48,555 bases of DNA from Muribaculaceae bacterium (GCA_017935045.1 JAGBIJ010000017.1:1-48555); one strand, 5' to 3'; positions 8,700 to 17,120 are shown, counted from the stretch's first letter. Numbers and translations: made by a program. Notes: generated by a model from the sequence alone, not told the origin.

Positions 8700-9299
8700 T
8701 TATATCATATCCGCAACCTTTTTCAGTTCTGATATGGTTGCCTGCAATTCCTCACTTTCAGCCGCTACCGAGGCATCTATGGCTACGGCGTTCGCGCCGG
8801 CGCGGGCCAATGCCTCGACATCTGCCGCAGTAATGGCGCCGGCAGCCACAAGCGGCGTCTCTATATCCTTTTCCTCAAGCCACGCAGCTATCTCGCTTAC
8901 GGGCTTGGTATCATCTCCGGGATTGCGTTCGAGGTAGAGATAATCTATATCATAGCCGCGCAACGCTTCCGCATCATTGCGGCTGCTGACACTGACACCG
9001 ATTATCGGCCATGCGTCCAGAGCCACTCTGGCTGCGCTTACAGGACGCTCCGAGCGATAAATATGCACACCGTCTGCCTTGAGAGTCTTGGCCGTGTCTA
9101 TGCGTCCGGCCAGAATCAGCATACAGTTCCTCTCTGCCAGCTCCGGGCGGATGGCGTCTATGACCGAAGCCACTGTATCGTCGCTGACCGAAACGTCGGC
9201 ATCGATTTCCAGCCACACCACTCCGGCAGCAAGCGCGGCGCGCGCCTGACGCAAAATATCCTCCTCACTCTTACTCTTTATAATGTATTGCAATAACAT
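8700..9299 (-). CDS. ThiE-like TIM-barrel protein with altered active site
   Basis: 199 residues. The overall plan follows thiamine-phosphate synthase: a strand ending Ala-Asp-Gly-Val-His and a late phosphate-loop region (Pro-Leu-Val-Ala-Ala-Gly-Ala-Ile-Thr, then Ala-Gly-Ala-Asn-Ala-Val-Ala-Ile). The residues that ThiE uses are missing: the Asn-Asp-Arg of the Mg/pyrophosphate site is Ala-Gly-Arg, the Gly-Gln-x-Asp after the histidine is Tyr-Arg-Ser-Glu-Arg, and the early Gln-x-Arg-x-Lys is absent. It may bind a phosphate compound without making thiamine phosphate. No TPP riboswitch or other thi gene is nearby. It sits 28 nt ahead of sodB on the same strand. Confidence 0.65.
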   Translation of the reverse strand: MLLQYIIKSKSEEDILRQARAALAAGVVWLEIDADVSVSDDTVASVIDAIRPELAERNCMLILAGRIDTAKTLKADGVHIYRSERPVSAARVALDAWPIIGVSVSSRNDAEALRGYDIDYLYLERNPGDDTKPVSEIAAWLEEKDIETPLVAAGAITAADVEALARAGANAVAIDASVAAESEELQATISELKKVADMI

Positions 9300-9384
9300 G
9301 TGAAAAAATCCTTTTCCCTATATAACGCGCTTTGCGGCCCGATAGTTTGCCGGCATCTCAGAGGGAGTCTGAAAAGCGCCTTCA

Positions 9385-9400
9385 AAGGTTAAAAGGTTAA
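9385..9400. repeat. Tandem AAGGTTAA repeat ahead of the umuC promoter
   Basis: Two exact abutting copies of AAGGTTAA end 15 bases before the umuC -33 element. The position suits a regulator-binding site. Nothing else is visible in the gap between the ThiE-like gene and umuC apart from the promoter itself. Confidence 0.4.
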
Positions 9401-9415
9401 AAGCAATGTCTGAGA

Positions 9416-9446
9416 TTGGCGGTGTCCGGCAGTTTTATTATCTTTG
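9416..9446 (+). promoter_or_regulatory. Promoter of umuC
   Basis: TTG at 9416-9418, a 20-nt spacer, and a full -7 box TATCTTTG at 9439-9446. It ends five bases before the GTG taken as the start codon, which implies a leaderless or nearly leaderless mRNA. Confidence 0.65.
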
Positions 9447-9451
9447 CCGCC

Positions 9452-10714
9452 GTGTTCGCGCTTATAGACTGCAATAACTTCTTCGTTTCGTGCGAGAGGG
9501 TGCGCCATCCTGAGCTGGAAGGGCGTCCGGTCATCGTGCTGTCCAACAATGACGGGTGCGCCGTGGCTATGTCCAACGAAGCAAAGGCTCTGGGCATAAA
9601 ACGCGGCAGTCCGCTGTTCAAGATTCAGCAGGAGGTGCGCCGTCACGGTGTCGCCGTCCTCTCCGGCGACCATTATTATTACAACCGTATCTCGGCGCTG
9701 GTCATGGAGTCGCTCGGCACGCTGGATCTGCCGCTGGACATCTATTCCATCGATGAAGCTTTCCTGCATCTTCCTCCCGACATGGGGGAGCCGGCTGAGT
9801 TCGGCCGCTATATCGTACACAAAATCAGGCTTGAGACAGGCATCCCCGTAAGCATAGGTATCGCGCATACGCGCACACTGGCTAAAGTCGCGGCCCGCTT
9901 CGCAAAAAAATACGACGGCTATCGCGGATGCTGTCTTATCGACACAGAGGAGAAACGAATCAAGGCTCTCTCTCTGACCGACATATCCGATGTATGGGGG
10001 CTGGGACGGCGTCATGCGCCGCGCATGCGCGAGCTGGGACTACGGACCGCGCTCGATTTCGCCGGCATGCCTCTCCATAAAGTGCGTGCATTGCTTCATC
10101 TCCCGGGAGAGCGCACTTGGAGAGAGCTGCGAGGCGAAGCCTGCATAGAACATGCAACCAAAGACAACGATGCAAAAAGCATAATGTCATCCCGGTCGTT
10201 TGAACACAATATATATACACTGGGCGAGTTGCGACAGGCGCTATGCACCTTCGCAGGCACCGTCTGCCGCAAGCTGCGGCGCCAGCAGGGGCATGCCGCC
10301 GACATAGGCGTATTCATAGCCACCAACCGGTTCGACACCCGTTCGCCGCAATACTCCGATTTTACCTCTTGCACCCTGCCTGAACCTACGGATTTCACTC
10401 CGGCCATAGCATCGGAGGGAATACGCCTGCTCGATACAATCTTCAGACCCGGCTACGGCTACAAGCGCGCCGGGCTGATAATCTCACGCATAGTGCCGCG
10501 CGGAGGGCTGCAGCCGTCGCTGTTTGAAGATACGGTCCAACGCGACAAGCGCGAACGGCTGATGCGGGTGGCCGACGCGCTTAACGCAGCCTCTGCCGGC
10601 AATCCGGCCATACGTATGGCCGCCATGGGCGACGGACTGCGCTCGCTGACGCGTATGGAGCATAATGCCGGGGCCGGCTATGCGGCCGACCCCGGCAACG
10701 GTATCACGCGGTAA
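9452..10714 (+). CDS. umuC: Y-family DNA polymerase, UmuC type
   Basis: 420 residues. This is a translesion polymerase that copies past damaged bases. The catalytic carboxylates are present: Asp6 in Phe-Ala-Leu-Ile-Asp-Cys-Asn-Asn-Phe-Phe, and Asp101-Glu102 in Ser-Ile-Asp-Glu-Ala-Phe. Also visible are the Val-Leu-Ser-Asn-Asn-Asp-Gly-Cys nucleotide loop, Ala-Lys-Val-Ala-Ala-Arg-Phe-Ala-Lys-Lys, and a little-finger and tail region with Gly-Leu-Ile-Ile-Ser and Gln-Pro-Ser-Leu-Phe. The reading frame stays open upstream to a TTG at 9416, but that TTG is the -33 element and the family begins with Met-Phe-Ala-Leu, so GTG at 9452 is chosen. No umuD lies beside it. The last 25 residues lack the usual Ser-Pro-x-Tyr-Thr-Thr end. 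It converges on fbp with seven bases between stops. Confidence 0.9.
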   Translation: MFALIDCNNFFVSCERVRHPELEGRPVIVLSNNDGCAVAMSNEAKALGIKRGSPLFKIQQEVRRHGVAVLSGDHYYYNRISALVMESLGTLDLPLDIYSIDEAFLHLPPDMGEPAEFGRYIVHKIRLETGIPVSIGIAHTRTLAKVAARFAKKYDGYRGCCLIDTEEKRIKALSLTDISDVWGLGRRHAPRMRELGLRTALDFAGMPLHKVRALLHLPGERTWRELRGEACIEHATKDNDAKSIMSSRSFEHNIYTLGELRQALCTFAGTVCRKLRRQQGHAADIGVFIATNRFDTRSPQYSDFTSCTLPEPTDFTPAIASEGIRLLDTIFRPGYGYKRAGLIISRIVPRGGLQPSLFEDTVQRDKRERLMRVADALNAASAGNPAIRMAAMGDGLRSLTRMEHNAGAGYAADPGNGITR

Positions 10715-10721
10715 TCCGCAC

Positions 10722-12908
10722 TCAGCTGTTCTCGCGTATCAGTCCGCGGCGATAAGCAAGGAGAAGCTGCTGCAAATCCTCGACCTGCGCTATCAGCTCG
10801 CGGCCCTTGTCGGTATCGCGCACCTGCAGACGCCGGCTTCCCCACTCGGCCAACACGGTGTTGCTGATGATGTCGCAGCCTTCCTCGATAGCTTTCTGGC
10901 GGCTCTCAAAGGGATTGTGCTGTACGAGCTGCAACCCGCGGGAGTGAAATACCAGAGTGTAGCCGGCAATACCGGTCTCCGGCTGATAAGCCTTTGAAAA
11001 CCCGCCGTCTATTACCAGCAGACGGCCGCCGGCCTTTACCGGCTTCTCTCCCTTGATGATTTTCACGGGGACATGGCCGTTGATGATGTGTCCCGATGCC
11101 GGATCAAGATCAAATTCCTCAAGGATGCGGCGGCATACATCTTCGGAATCGGAAAGACGGTAATACCAGCCCTTGTCCTCTTTCTGAGGTTCCTTGTCCG
11201 TCAGCAGATAACGCTCAAACGTAGCCATGCGGCTCTTGTCAAACGATGGGGAATCGGGCCCGCACCACAGGTACCACATGAAATCCACGGCATATCGCTT
11301 GCCGGGATGGTCATTGTTCACACGGCGGCAGGCGAGCTGCACCAGATTGTCAAGGCGGTTGAGCAGGGCGCGGCCGGAGAAAAACTCATCTTCCACCCGC
11401 ACTTTCCGGAACGAGCCATCTTCGTTCAGCGGTATGGAAGCGTGATACAGCAGATTGTTGTTGCGTGCCAGATAGAATGAGCCGTGGTGCAGCATGCAGC
11501 GTATGTGGCGGCGCAGCTTCTCGCTGCCGGTAAACGAGAGATGCAGATGCCGGATTATATTGGCTTCCTCCGGTGTCAGTTTATATGGATTCTTCGGGTC
11601 GATGGTCGGGAAATGGCTGTCTTTCATCTTATAGTGCTTGCCCCCAATCTCCACGGTACCCTTTTCGTAGTCCACGCGATGCAGCAGATTGCGGTCTTCC
11701 ATGCCGTAGAGCGGATTGCGCGCTATGATGGCGGCCTCCACTTTCCACTGTATCACGGATATAGCCTTGTGCATCTGGGCTATGATGCGCTGCTCCTTGT
11801 CGGTATAATATTTATGTACGAACTTGATTTTAGGCTTGAATACATCGAGCGGAGAGTCGCTGTATGTCTCCATGGCGAAAGTGGCCAAGGGCAGCAGATT
11901 GATGCCGTAGCCCTCTTCCAGCGTATCGAGATTGGCATAGCGCAGACAGATGCGTACCACATTGGCTATATTGGCCTCATTGCCGGCATACGCGCCCATC
12001 CAGAGCAAATCATGGTTGCCCCACTGAATGTCGACGTTATGGTAGTCACAGAGGGTGTCCATTATGATATGCGCTCCCGGACCGCGGTCGTAGATGTCGC
12101 CCACTATGTGCAGAGAGTCGATGGCAAGCCGCTGAATCAGATTGCAAAGCGCGACTATGAATTCCTCGGCTCTTCTGGTGCTTATGATAGTCGAGATAAT
12201 CTGACCGAAATAAGCGGCCTTGTTGGGGTCGGCCGCCGTCTCGTGGAGCAGCTCCTGGATAATATAGGCAAACTCTTTGGGCAGGGCCTTGTGTACTTTG
12301 GAGCGTGTGTATTTTGAAGATACGTTCTGACAGACTTTGACAAGACGGTTCAGCGTCAGCTGATACCACTCTGCCATAGCCGTCTCGCTGCGACGCACCA
12401 GACGCAGTTTCTCCTTAGGGTAATAGATGAGGGTACATAGCTCCTGCCGCTCGCACTCGCGCATGGAGGTGCCGAAAATCTCATCCACCTTGCGGCGTAT
12501 GGTGCCAGAGGCATTCTTCAGCACATGACGGAACGCCTCATCCTCTCCATGTATATCGGTCAGGAAGTGTTCGGTGCCTTTGGGCAGATTGAGTATGGCT
12601 TCAAGATTTATTATCTCGGTGCTGGCCGCCGCAATAGTGGGAAACGTCTTTGCCAGCAGACGCAGATAGCGCAAATCGAGGGTCTGCCCATCTACAGTCA
12701 CCGACGCCCGGCGGTCAAGGGTCTGCAGTTCGCCGCCATTCAGCGGAGCCGGTTCAGGCTCTTCGGTATCTTCGTCGGCGCGCACAGTGGCGGCAGCGGC
12801 TATCGAAAGAGATTCATCGGTACGGTCTACGGTCAGCTTCTCGCCAAAATTACTTACGGCTACAGGCTGCCCGGCTGCATCATGCAGTATGTTGGAAGTG
12901 TCGTTCAT
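10722..12908 (-). CDS. fbp: Fructose-1,6-bisphosphatase class III
   Basis: 728 residues. It hydrolyses fructose-1,6-bisphosphate to fructose-6-phosphate in gluconeogenesis. This is the Firmicutes/Bacteroidetes class III enzyme built on a calcineurin-like metallophosphatase fold: Thr-Asp-Ile-His-Gly-Glu near residue 118, Gly-Asp-Ile-Tyr-Asp-Arg-Gly-Pro at about 270, then Gly-Asn-His-Asp-Leu-Leu-Trp-Met-Gly-Ala, and a C-terminal Ile-Asn-Gly-His-Val-Pro-Val. Family members of about 660 residues begin close to Leu-Asp-Leu-Arg-Tyr-Leu, so some 70 residues of acidic, Ala/Pro-rich N-terminal sequence are extra; a GTG inside it could be an alternative start. It is expressed from its own promoter with a very short leader. 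Confidence 0.93.
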   Translation of the reverse strand: MNDTSNILHDAAGQPVAVSNFGEKLTVDRTDESLSIAAAATVRADEDTEEPEPAPLNGGELQTLDRRASVTVDGQTLDLRYLRLLAKTFPTIAAASTEIINLEAILNLPKGTEHFLTDIHGEDEAFRHVLKNASGTIRRKVDEIFGTSMRECERQELCTLIYYPKEKLRLVRRSETAMAEWYQLTLNRLVKVCQNVSSKYTRSKVHKALPKEFAYIIQELLHETAADPNKAAYFGQIISTIISTRRAEEFIVALCNLIQRLAIDSLHIVGDIYDRGPGAHIIMDTLCDYHNVDIQWGNHDLLWMGAYAGNEANIANVVRICLRYANLDTLEEGYGINLLPLATFAMETYSDSPLDVFKPKIKFVHKYYTDKEQRIIAQMHKAISVIQWKVEAAIIARNPLYGMEDRNLLHRVDYEKGTVEIGGKHYKMKDSHFPTIDPKNPYKLTPEEANIIRHLHLSFTGSEKLRRHIRCMLHHGSFYLARNNNLLYHASIPLNEDGSFRKVRVEDEFFSGRALLNRLDNLVQLACRRVNNDHPGKRYAVDFMWYLWCGPDSPSFDKSRMATFERYLLTDKEPQKEDKGWYYRLSDSEDVCRRILEEFDLDPASGHIINGHVPVKIIKGEKPVKAGGRLLVIDGGFSKAYQPETGIAGYTLVFHSRGLQLVQHNPFESRQKAIEEGCDIISNTVLAEWGSRRLQVRDTDKGRELIAQVEDLQQLLLAYRRGLIRENS

Positions 12909-12929
12909 GTCGGATTAGATTTGTACTGG

Positions 12930-12960
12930 CAAATTTAGGCAAAAAAACAGACCGGTACAA
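12930..12960 (-). promoter_or_regulatory. Promoter of fbp
   Basis: On the minus strand TTG (12960-12958), a 20-nt spacer and TAAATTTG (12937-12930) match the Bacteroidetes consensus in full. The start codon is 21 bases further, so the leader is about 15 nt. Confidence 0.85.
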
Positions 12961-13021
12961 CCTTTCATTCAAAAAAAATTGGCGTAGCCTATAAATAGCG
13001 GTCCGCCCTCCCAGCCCCTGA

Positions 13022-13055
13022 AACGAAACAGCCCCGGCCCTGAGGCCGGAGCTGT
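13022..13055 (-). terminator. Terminator downstream of the Spy-like gene
   Basis: Read on the minus strand, a stem pairs ACAGC and CCGGCC with their complements around a 4-nt loop (13055-13028, one internal mismatch) and runs into TTTCGTTT. It is about 200 nt after the Spy-like stop. Confidence 0.7.
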
Positions 13056-13062
13056 CGGTAGG

Positions 13063-13196
13063 GGTTCCGGGAAAACTTCTGCTTTTAAATTATCAATTAC
13101 TCTACTACTCTATTCCTTATTTCCGGAACCAGGCGGGAAAACGTCATTACACTGAAACAAACTCCTATTACTTTACTGATCGCGCGCTTTCCCGCC
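13063..13196. other. Two consecutive inverted repeats in the Spy-like 3' region
   Basis: The 343-nt gap 12909-13251 holds, besides the fbp promoter and a terminator, two long-loop palindromes: GGTTCCGG (13063-13070) with CCGGAACC (13123-13130), and one base later GGCGGGAAA (13132-13140) with TTTCCCGCC (13188-13196). Both loops are about 50 nt, pyrimidine-rich and carry repeated TACT. No gene fits. It would form a structured 3' end or a small RNA. Confidence 0.45.
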
Positions 13197-13251
13197 CACA
13201 TCTGGCTAATCTTACAATTTCAGGATATAATGGTATGTACTATTAGTATTA

Positions 13252-13800
13252 TTATTTCTGAGCGCCGGGAGCAGCCAGTGAGCTGTCGGGAGCGGGGCAT
13301 ACCTCAGGACAGTTGTCGCGGCCTTTGCACTTGCCGTCATGCTTACAGTCGCCGTGATGCCGGCCTTTGCCCTTATGGCCTCTGCCTTCTCCCTTGCCGA
13401 AGTGTCCGCGTTGGTACTGGCGGCTGGCGGCCTTGTTGGACTCGTAGCGGGCATACTGCTCGGGAGTAAGTATCTTCTTCATCTCCTTATCCATCTTATC
13501 ACCACGTTTTTTCATCTCCTTGCGCTGCTTGTCCCGAGTCTTGTCCATCTCTTTATGGCGTTTGTCGCGCAGGGCGTCCACTTTCTTCTGCTGTTCGGGG
13601 GTCAGCTCTATGCCCGCCAGCGGATTCTGATGTCTGGGCGGCATGACGCACTTGAAATCCTTGTTTACCGCTCCCGGCTTGATGGATGCCTCACAGAGTA
13701 CAGGCTTGCGGCCTAAAGAGTGACCCGGTTTCTGCGCGTATGCGGAAAGTGATACGAGAGAGGCGGCTATGATTGCGAAAGACAATATTTTCTGTTTCAT
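13252..13800 (-). CDS. Periplasmic Spy/DUF4890-like protein with His/Cys-rich tail
   Basis: 182 residues. Signal peptide 1-22 (ending Ala-Tyr-Ala-Gln). The middle is a highly charged helical segment between two LTPEQ motifs (Leu-Thr-Pro-Glu-Gln), the signature of Spy/CpxP periplasmic chaperones and of the DUF4890 proteins of Bacteroidales. The last 60 residues are Gly/Lys/His-rich and hold four cysteines spaced C-x5-C-x5-C-x3-C with five nearby histidines, which looks like a metal-binding tail. A role in metal or envelope stress is an inference. No clear promoter is visible upstream. Confidence 0.7.
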   Translation of the reverse strand: MKQKILSFAIIAASLVSLSAYAQKPGHSLGRKPVLCEASIKPGAVNKDFKCVMPPRHQNPLAGIELTPEQQKKVDALRDKRHKEMDKTRDKQRKEMKKRGDKMDKEMKKILTPEQYARYESNKAASRQYQRGHFGKGEGRGHKGKGRHHGDCKHDGKCKGRDNCPEVCPAPDSSLAAPGAQK

Positions 13801-13911
13801 GATTGCGTTACGATTTAACTGTTATTTACTTGATTGTTTTTGCCGGATGACATTCAGAGGGATGTCGGGCGGTGCACCTTTGCCACTTCCGGCTTCTGGT
13901 ACTTTGACAGA

Positions 13912-13945
13912 GAAGCCCGGACTAAGTTTAATCCGGGCTCCTCGT
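13912..13945 (-). terminator. Hairpin downstream of the M6 peptidase
   Basis: AGCCCGGA (13914-13921) pairs with TCCGGGCT (13932-13939), about 40 nt past the peptidase stop. T-runs are better on the plus side (GTTTTAACTTTT) than on the minus side, so termination of the peptidase mRNA is likely but not certain. Confidence 0.5.
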
Positions 13946-13978
13946 TTTAACTTTTATTAGAAAATTGTCGGTTCAGCT

Positions 13979-16852
13979 TCACATCACGATTTTGATTCTG
14001 GTGTTACCGCCGGATACCACGTATACGCCGGGGGCGAGATCGAGCGTAGCCGGACGGCCGGGCTGGAGCTGGCCGGAAGCGACTTTCTGGCCTGATATGG
14101 ACCATACAGCGAAGTCACGGCTGTCGGCCGATACGAGTACCAGCGAGCGGCCGTCGCGGTAAGCGCGCAGGGCATCGGCACGCACAGCGGAGACGGAAGC
14201 AGGGTCGGCGGTCTTCACGTACATCTCGGCAGAAGGACGGGTGTAAAGACCGTCGGCATTATATGCGCGTACGGTGTAGTAGTATGAAGTGAGAGCCGTC
14301 AGGCCATCAATACGGGCTGTAGTAGCCGTGCCGGCATCGAAAGGATTGAATCCAGGCACTGCGATCTGCTTGTATGAATCTCCATAGCCGATTTTCACAT
14401 CGTCGACAAATACAGAACCGTTGCCGGTCTTGTTGAATACCAGACGTACGCTGCGGGCGAAATCGGGAATACGGGCCAGCGCGCCGTCGACATCTCCAAG
14501 TTCAACGTTCATGGCAGTGCGGGACAGCGGGTCAATGGAGGCTATTGTAGTCCAGGCATTGTTGACGTATGCCTCGATAGTGAGCGTGGCATCCTCGCCT
14601 GTACCGTTGCCACGGCACCAGAATCCGAGGTAATTGACATATTCCTTATCAAACATAGGCACCGACAGGCGGTCGTTGTTGTTGGAGAGACGCAAGGCCG
14701 GAGCCGCCTCGCCGAAATAACCGTTGAGAGACCCCAGGGTAGTGGAAGTGGAGGCCCAGCCTTCGGGCATGAACACACCGTCGGCGTCCTTCGTGAAATC
14801 ATTGGTCATATATTTGGAGTCGACGCTCTGCTTGGAGTAGGCGGTAAGTTCGTAGCCTGCGGCGCCTTCTACGGGAGACCAGGCGGCCAGGAAGTAGTCT
14901 GAACCTGTCTCAGCAGCAGGCAGCACCTCTACGATGCCCATGTCGAAAGTGGCCGGCAGAGTCGTCACCTCAATAGTGTTGGAGCTGGCGGAGACACGCT
15001 CGCCGTCAAGGGCACGCACCGAGTAGGTATAGAGTGTGCCCGGCTTCAGATCTGTAATTTCGGCGGTTACAGCTTCGTTAACCTCGATTGAACGCATCGG
15101 TATCACAGCCGGAGCCTCGCATACGTCCACAATATATTTATACGCGCCGCTTACGGGCTGCCAGGCGGCGATAAAGCCGGTCGGAGTAATATCACGCGCT
15201 TCTGTGGCCACGGGAGCCTCCAGACGCTCGCCGCCGCTTTTTACCTTGAATGTGATAAGACCGTCTACTTCGTGAATGTCAGTGATAGGCATATCGGGGT
15301 CGACACCAATCCAGGTAGTCATGGCCGGAGTGGAGGTGGAGGTAAAATTGCGCACACCGCTGGAACCCGGGAAGGGATCGCCTGCACGCGAATCATTGCC
15401 GGGAAGATTGTCGGCTTCTATCAGGTCTATATGCTGGTGGTCATTCTGGACATTGACACGGTTTTTAATCCACAGATCCTGATCGAAGTCAATATGCCAT
15501 ATCAGCATGCCGTGGCCGGGAATGTAGGAATCCCATCCGGTCTGCTGACGATTCTCGAGCATGAAGTATTCTTCAGGTTTTTCCGTCATTATGACCAAAG
15601 CCTCTCCGTCGCTCAACGGCTTGAGGGTCACGTTCTCGGGTCCGGAAAGGATACGCGGGTTGAGCCATCCGAGGGAAAACTTGTCATAACAGCTGTATTG
15701 CGGCGGCGTATAGCCGTTGTTAAGATAGGAGCCACGGTCCATGACCTCAAAGTCTCCCGGGGGATAGGGGGAGGATGAACTGTTGGTACTGTAAATATCC
15801 GGCAAGCCGAGTACATGTCCATATTCGTGGCAGAATGTGCCTATGCCGGCCAGCACGTCGCCTTCGGTACCACGCAGCTCGTTGGAACACGCATAGTTGT
15901 CAATTTTCACACCGTTGTACTCGATATCAATGCCGCACTGCGAATACAGATTGAACGAGTGGGGCCAGATAGTCCATCCGGGAGCTCCTGCGTTCTCGCC
16001 GTAGCCGGCGTATATGACAAATATGCTGTCTACGAATCCGTCGCCGTCATTGTCGAAACGACTCCAGTCAAGGTCAGGATTCTGCTCATGCAGCACCTTG
16101 ACGGCATCGCTGACCATAAGCCATGCCTGCGTGTCGTAGGCAGTCGCGGTCGAGGCGCCGTAGTAAGGCTCGCCATGGGGTACCGTAACAGGGCCGTAAA
16201 CCTCAAAATTAGGCTTGAACAGTCCGTTGGAGTTCTCAATATAGTAGTCAAGCGCGCTGCCCGTGGCTCCCTGATAGTCGAAACCGGGTTTGTTCATCAT
16301 GTCAGTAAAGACCTGATGAGTGTTTTCCGTAGTGAATTTAACATCTGTAAACTCCACAAGAAGCACCATCGCATTCGGAGAGCCGATAGTGGGATAATTG
16401 TTTATAAGGCCGGTGACAGGGCCGCTTGAGCTGACTTTGGTGGCGCCTGCTTTCACGCGCGGCGCGCGCGCTGCGCGACGCTCGACTTGAGTGTCGAGTG
16501 TGGTTTTGGCCACAGCCTGAGCGAGCGCCGTACGGTCCAGCTTACCCAGAAACGACACTTCGGCCGCCGTACGCTTAGCCGGATCAGAGGCTTTCATATC
16601 GGAGGCCACAGGAGCGCCATTGTCAAAAGTGACATAATAAAGATTGTGGTCAGCTCCGGGCATCAGGGGATATCCGTCCTCGCTCAGATAGTAATGGCCA
16701 AATTCGTCTCCATGGAGCGTGACACTTACAGTAGTGCCGTCGGCGTTAGGATATTGCAGCACACCGGGCTTGGCCGGCACTGCGTATGCCTGAACAGCCG
16801 CAAGAACCGCTACCGCCGGAGCGGCAAGGCGTAGAAGTAGATTTCTTCTCAT
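13979..16852 (-). CDS. Secreted M6-family metalloprotease with T9SS-type tail
   Basis: 957 residues. Signal peptide 1-24. A propeptide-like segment (about 25-115) precedes the M6 (immune inhibitor A-like) catalytic domain, which contains the zinc site His342-Glu-Tyr-Gly-His346 followed by Val-Leu-Gly-Leu-Pro-Asp, as in the family. Then come two fibronectin type III-like domains (about 550-640 and 640 onwards) enclosing a MAM-like beta-sandwich, and a final 70-residue domain ending Gly-Val-Tyr-Val-Val-Ser-Gly-Gly-Asn with a basic-hydrophobic end, the form of a type IX secretion sorting domain. It should be a surface or secreted protease. It is transcribed divergently from the 1501-residue protein, whose tail is of the same type. 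Confidence 0.88.
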   Translation of the reverse strand: MRRNLLLRLAAPAVAVLAAVQAYAVPAKPGVLQYPNADGTTVSVTLHGDEFGHYYLSEDGYPLMPGADHNLYYVTFDNGAPVASDMKASDPAKRTAAEVSFLGKLDRTALAQAVAKTTLDTQVERRAARAPRVKAGATKVSSSGPVTGLINNYPTIGSPNAMVLLVEFTDVKFTTENTHQVFTDMMNKPGFDYQGATGSALDYYIENSNGLFKPNFEVYGPVTVPHGEPYYGASTATAYDTQAWLMVSDAVKVLHEQNPDLDWSRFDNDGDGFVDSIFVIYAGYGENAGAPGWTIWPHSFNLYSQCGIDIEYNGVKIDNYACSNELRGTEGDVLAGIGTFCHEYGHVLGLPDIYSTNSSSSPYPPGDFEVMDRGSYLNNGYTPPQYSCYDKFSLGWLNPRILSGPENVTLKPLSDGEALVIMTEKPEEYFMLENRQQTGWDSYIPGHGMLIWHIDFDQDLWIKNRVNVQNDHQHIDLIEADNLPGNDSRAGDPFPGSSGVRNFTSTSTPAMTTWIGVDPDMPITDIHEVDGLITFKVKSGGERLEAPVATEARDITPTGFIAAWQPVSGAYKYIVDVCEAPAVIPMRSIEVNEAVTAEITDLKPGTLYTYSVRALDGERVSASSNTIEVTTLPATFDMGIVEVLPAAETGSDYFLAAWSPVEGAAGYELTAYSKQSVDSKYMTNDFTKDADGVFMPEGWASTSTTLGSLNGYFGEAAPALRLSNNNDRLSVPMFDKEYVNYLGFWCRGNGTGEDATLTIEAYVNNAWTTIASIDPLSRTAMNVELGDVDGALARIPDFARSVRLVFNKTGNGSVFVDDVKIGYGDSYKQIAVPGFNPFDAGTATTARIDGLTALTSYYYTVRAYNADGLYTRPSAEMYVKTADPASVSAVRADALRAYRDGRSLVLVSADSRDFAVWSISGQKVASGQLQPGRPATLDLAPGVYVVSGGNTRIKIVM

Positions 16853-16905
16853 CTTTTAAGGTAGTTTTGTCGGTTATCGATTAGCGTAATCAGAAATATT
16901 TTTTG

Positions 16906-16937
16906 CAAAGATAAACAATAATTTTGCTTGTTCCAAA
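16906..16937 (-). promoter_or_regulatory. Promoter of the M6 protease (overlaps the divergent promoter)
   Basis: Minus strand TTTG (16937-16934), 20-nt spacer, TATCTTTG (16913-16906). The leader is about 50 nt. Its -33 end overlaps the rightward promoter by 14 bases. Confidence 0.85.
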
Positions 16938-16954
16938 TTTTATTTGTAACTTTG
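16923..16954 (+). promoter_or_regulatory. Promoter of the 1501-residue surface protein
   Basis: TTTG (16923-16926), 20-nt spacer, TAACTTTG (16947-16954). Transcription should begin near 16961, giving a leader of about 160 nt with no obvious small gene. Confidence 0.85.
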
Positions 16955-17120
16955 GGCGACTTACTACAAAAATCAGTACTACCGCCGAAGGCGCCCGGCC
17001 TATTGCACATATACCATGACGACAGCCCGGCACCCCAATTAAAAGCCTGATTCTCAGTAACAAGATACATTCGACTAATTATTCAACATATTTATATTCA
17101 ATCGTTTAACTATTTTCAAC

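Noticed and set aside
8700-9299. TPP riboswitch near the ThiE-like gene
   Set aside because: No matching leader; the gene starts within about 90 nt of the divergent repeat and shows no TPP-type elements.
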